Shown one piece after another: positions 63,441 to 64,000 of a DNA stretch of 64,000 nt. The DNA lies in assembly GCF_937616625.2 (NCBI RefSeq), contig NC_065572.1, forward strand, positions 38,777,653 through 38,841,652, read 5' to 3'. The notes beneath the pieces were generated by a model, which worked only from the letters and a program-made list of their open reading frames with translations, was not told the origin of the DNA and did no database searches. Made by a program: the position numbers and the translations under genes. This DNA is from Mercurialis annua. Taxonomy: Eukaryota; Streptophyta; Magnoliopsida; Malpighiales; Euphorbiaceae. Numbering within the stretch: position 1 is the stretch's first letter; the number at the start of each line of letters is the position of its first letter.

Positions 63441-64000
63441 AAATCCAAGCGTTTCAACTCTTTAGCAATTTAAGCCAGACGTTTACAAATGTTACGAAAT
63501 AAATCCAAACGTTTCCTCTTTTTTTGCGATTTCGCCTCTTAAGCGTTTCACCTTTTTAGCGATTTAAGCCAAAGGTTTACAAACTGTACGAAACAAATCC
63601 AAACGTTTCACTTTTTGAGCGATTTAAGCTAAATGTTTATAAATGCTACAAAACAAATCCAAACATTCCACCTTTTAAGCAATTTGAGTCAAACGTTTAT
63701 AAAAGTTACGAAACAAATCCAAGTGTTTCTCCTTTTAAGCAATTTAAGCCAAATGCATACAAACGTTACGAAACAAATTAAAGCGTTTCACCTTTTTAGC
63801 AATTTAAGCCAAACGTTTACAAAGGTTACGAAGAAAATCCAAACGTTTACAAACAATACGAAACAAATCCAAACCTTTCACCTTTTGAGCGATTTAAGCA
63901 ACACGTTTATAAACGTTACGAAACAAATCCAAACGTTTCACCTTTTCAGCGATTTAAGGCAAACGTTTACAAACGTTACGAAATAAAACCAAACGTTTAA
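63441..64000 (+). repeat. Satellite array resuming after the solo LTR
   Basis: This begins with the second AAATC target copy (63441-63445) and carries on as divergent monomers of the same family and orientation to the window end, so the array is not finished here. Irregular monomers are frequent, for example near 63530 (GATTTCGCCTCTTAAGCG) and a shortened one near 63840 where a TTTCAC half is missing. Confidence 0.94.

Noticed and set aside
1..64000. Telomeric repeats, rRNA or tRNA genes near the array
   Set aside because: No TTTAGGG runs, no rRNA-like GC-rich conserved segments and no tRNA A- and B-box pair could be seen.

Overview
The window is plant repeat DNA. I see no protein-coding gene, rRNA, tRNA or CRISPR array. 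About 59.2 kb of the first 59.2 kb, plus 59581-60071 and 63441-64000, is one tandem array of a 60-bp, roughly 35% GC satellite, all in the same orientation. The host is probably a flowering plant, most likely a eudicot. The reasons are the long LTR that starts TGTAATATCCC and ends GGGTCGTGACA (the style of plant Tekay/Del-type Ty3/gypsy chromoviruses), two Mutator-like MITEs, and the AT-rich base composition. I cannot name the species or show whether the array is centromeric, pericentromeric or subtelomeric.

Layout. Positions 1 to about 34.4 kb are a strongly homogenised array with nested higher-order repeats (HORs). These include a 1,289-bp, 21-monomer HOR present twice in tandem at the start, related blocks recurring at spacings of about 4.9, 5.0 and 5.3 kb, a near-identical tandem duplication of 6,129 bp (21073-27201 and 27202-33330), and a 965-bp duplication after it. 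From about 34.4 to 46.2 kb the order is looser, with older 1.2-1.5 kb duplications. From about 46.2 to 59.2 kb monomers are more divergent, have irregular lengths and show only scattered duplications. At the divergent end two transposon-derived elements interrupt the array. One is a 382-bp long-TIR MITE at 59199-59580 with a 9-bp target duplication. The other is a 3,369-bp solo LTR at 60072-63440 with a 5-bp target duplication, which itself carries a 286-bp MITE with a 10-bp target duplication. Removing each insertion with one target-site copy restores a normal monomer.

The many apparent open reading frames are a by-product of the satellite. Sixty is divisible by three and one forward frame of the monomer has no stop, so it reads as a 20-residue repeat (FHLFSNLSQTFTNVTKQIQA and variants). 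These frames end wherever a monomer has a one-base indel or a point stop, and I do not annotate them as genes.

The most interesting signals are structural. The monomer looks like a diverged dimer of a 30-bp unit, with 10-bp phased A/T tracts and length changes that tend to be multiples of 10 bp. It carries a 16-bp dyad, four CpG sites and no CHG site in its consensus, and its variants are mostly CpG decay. The solo LTR contains a tandem cluster of hairpins built on one repeated core.
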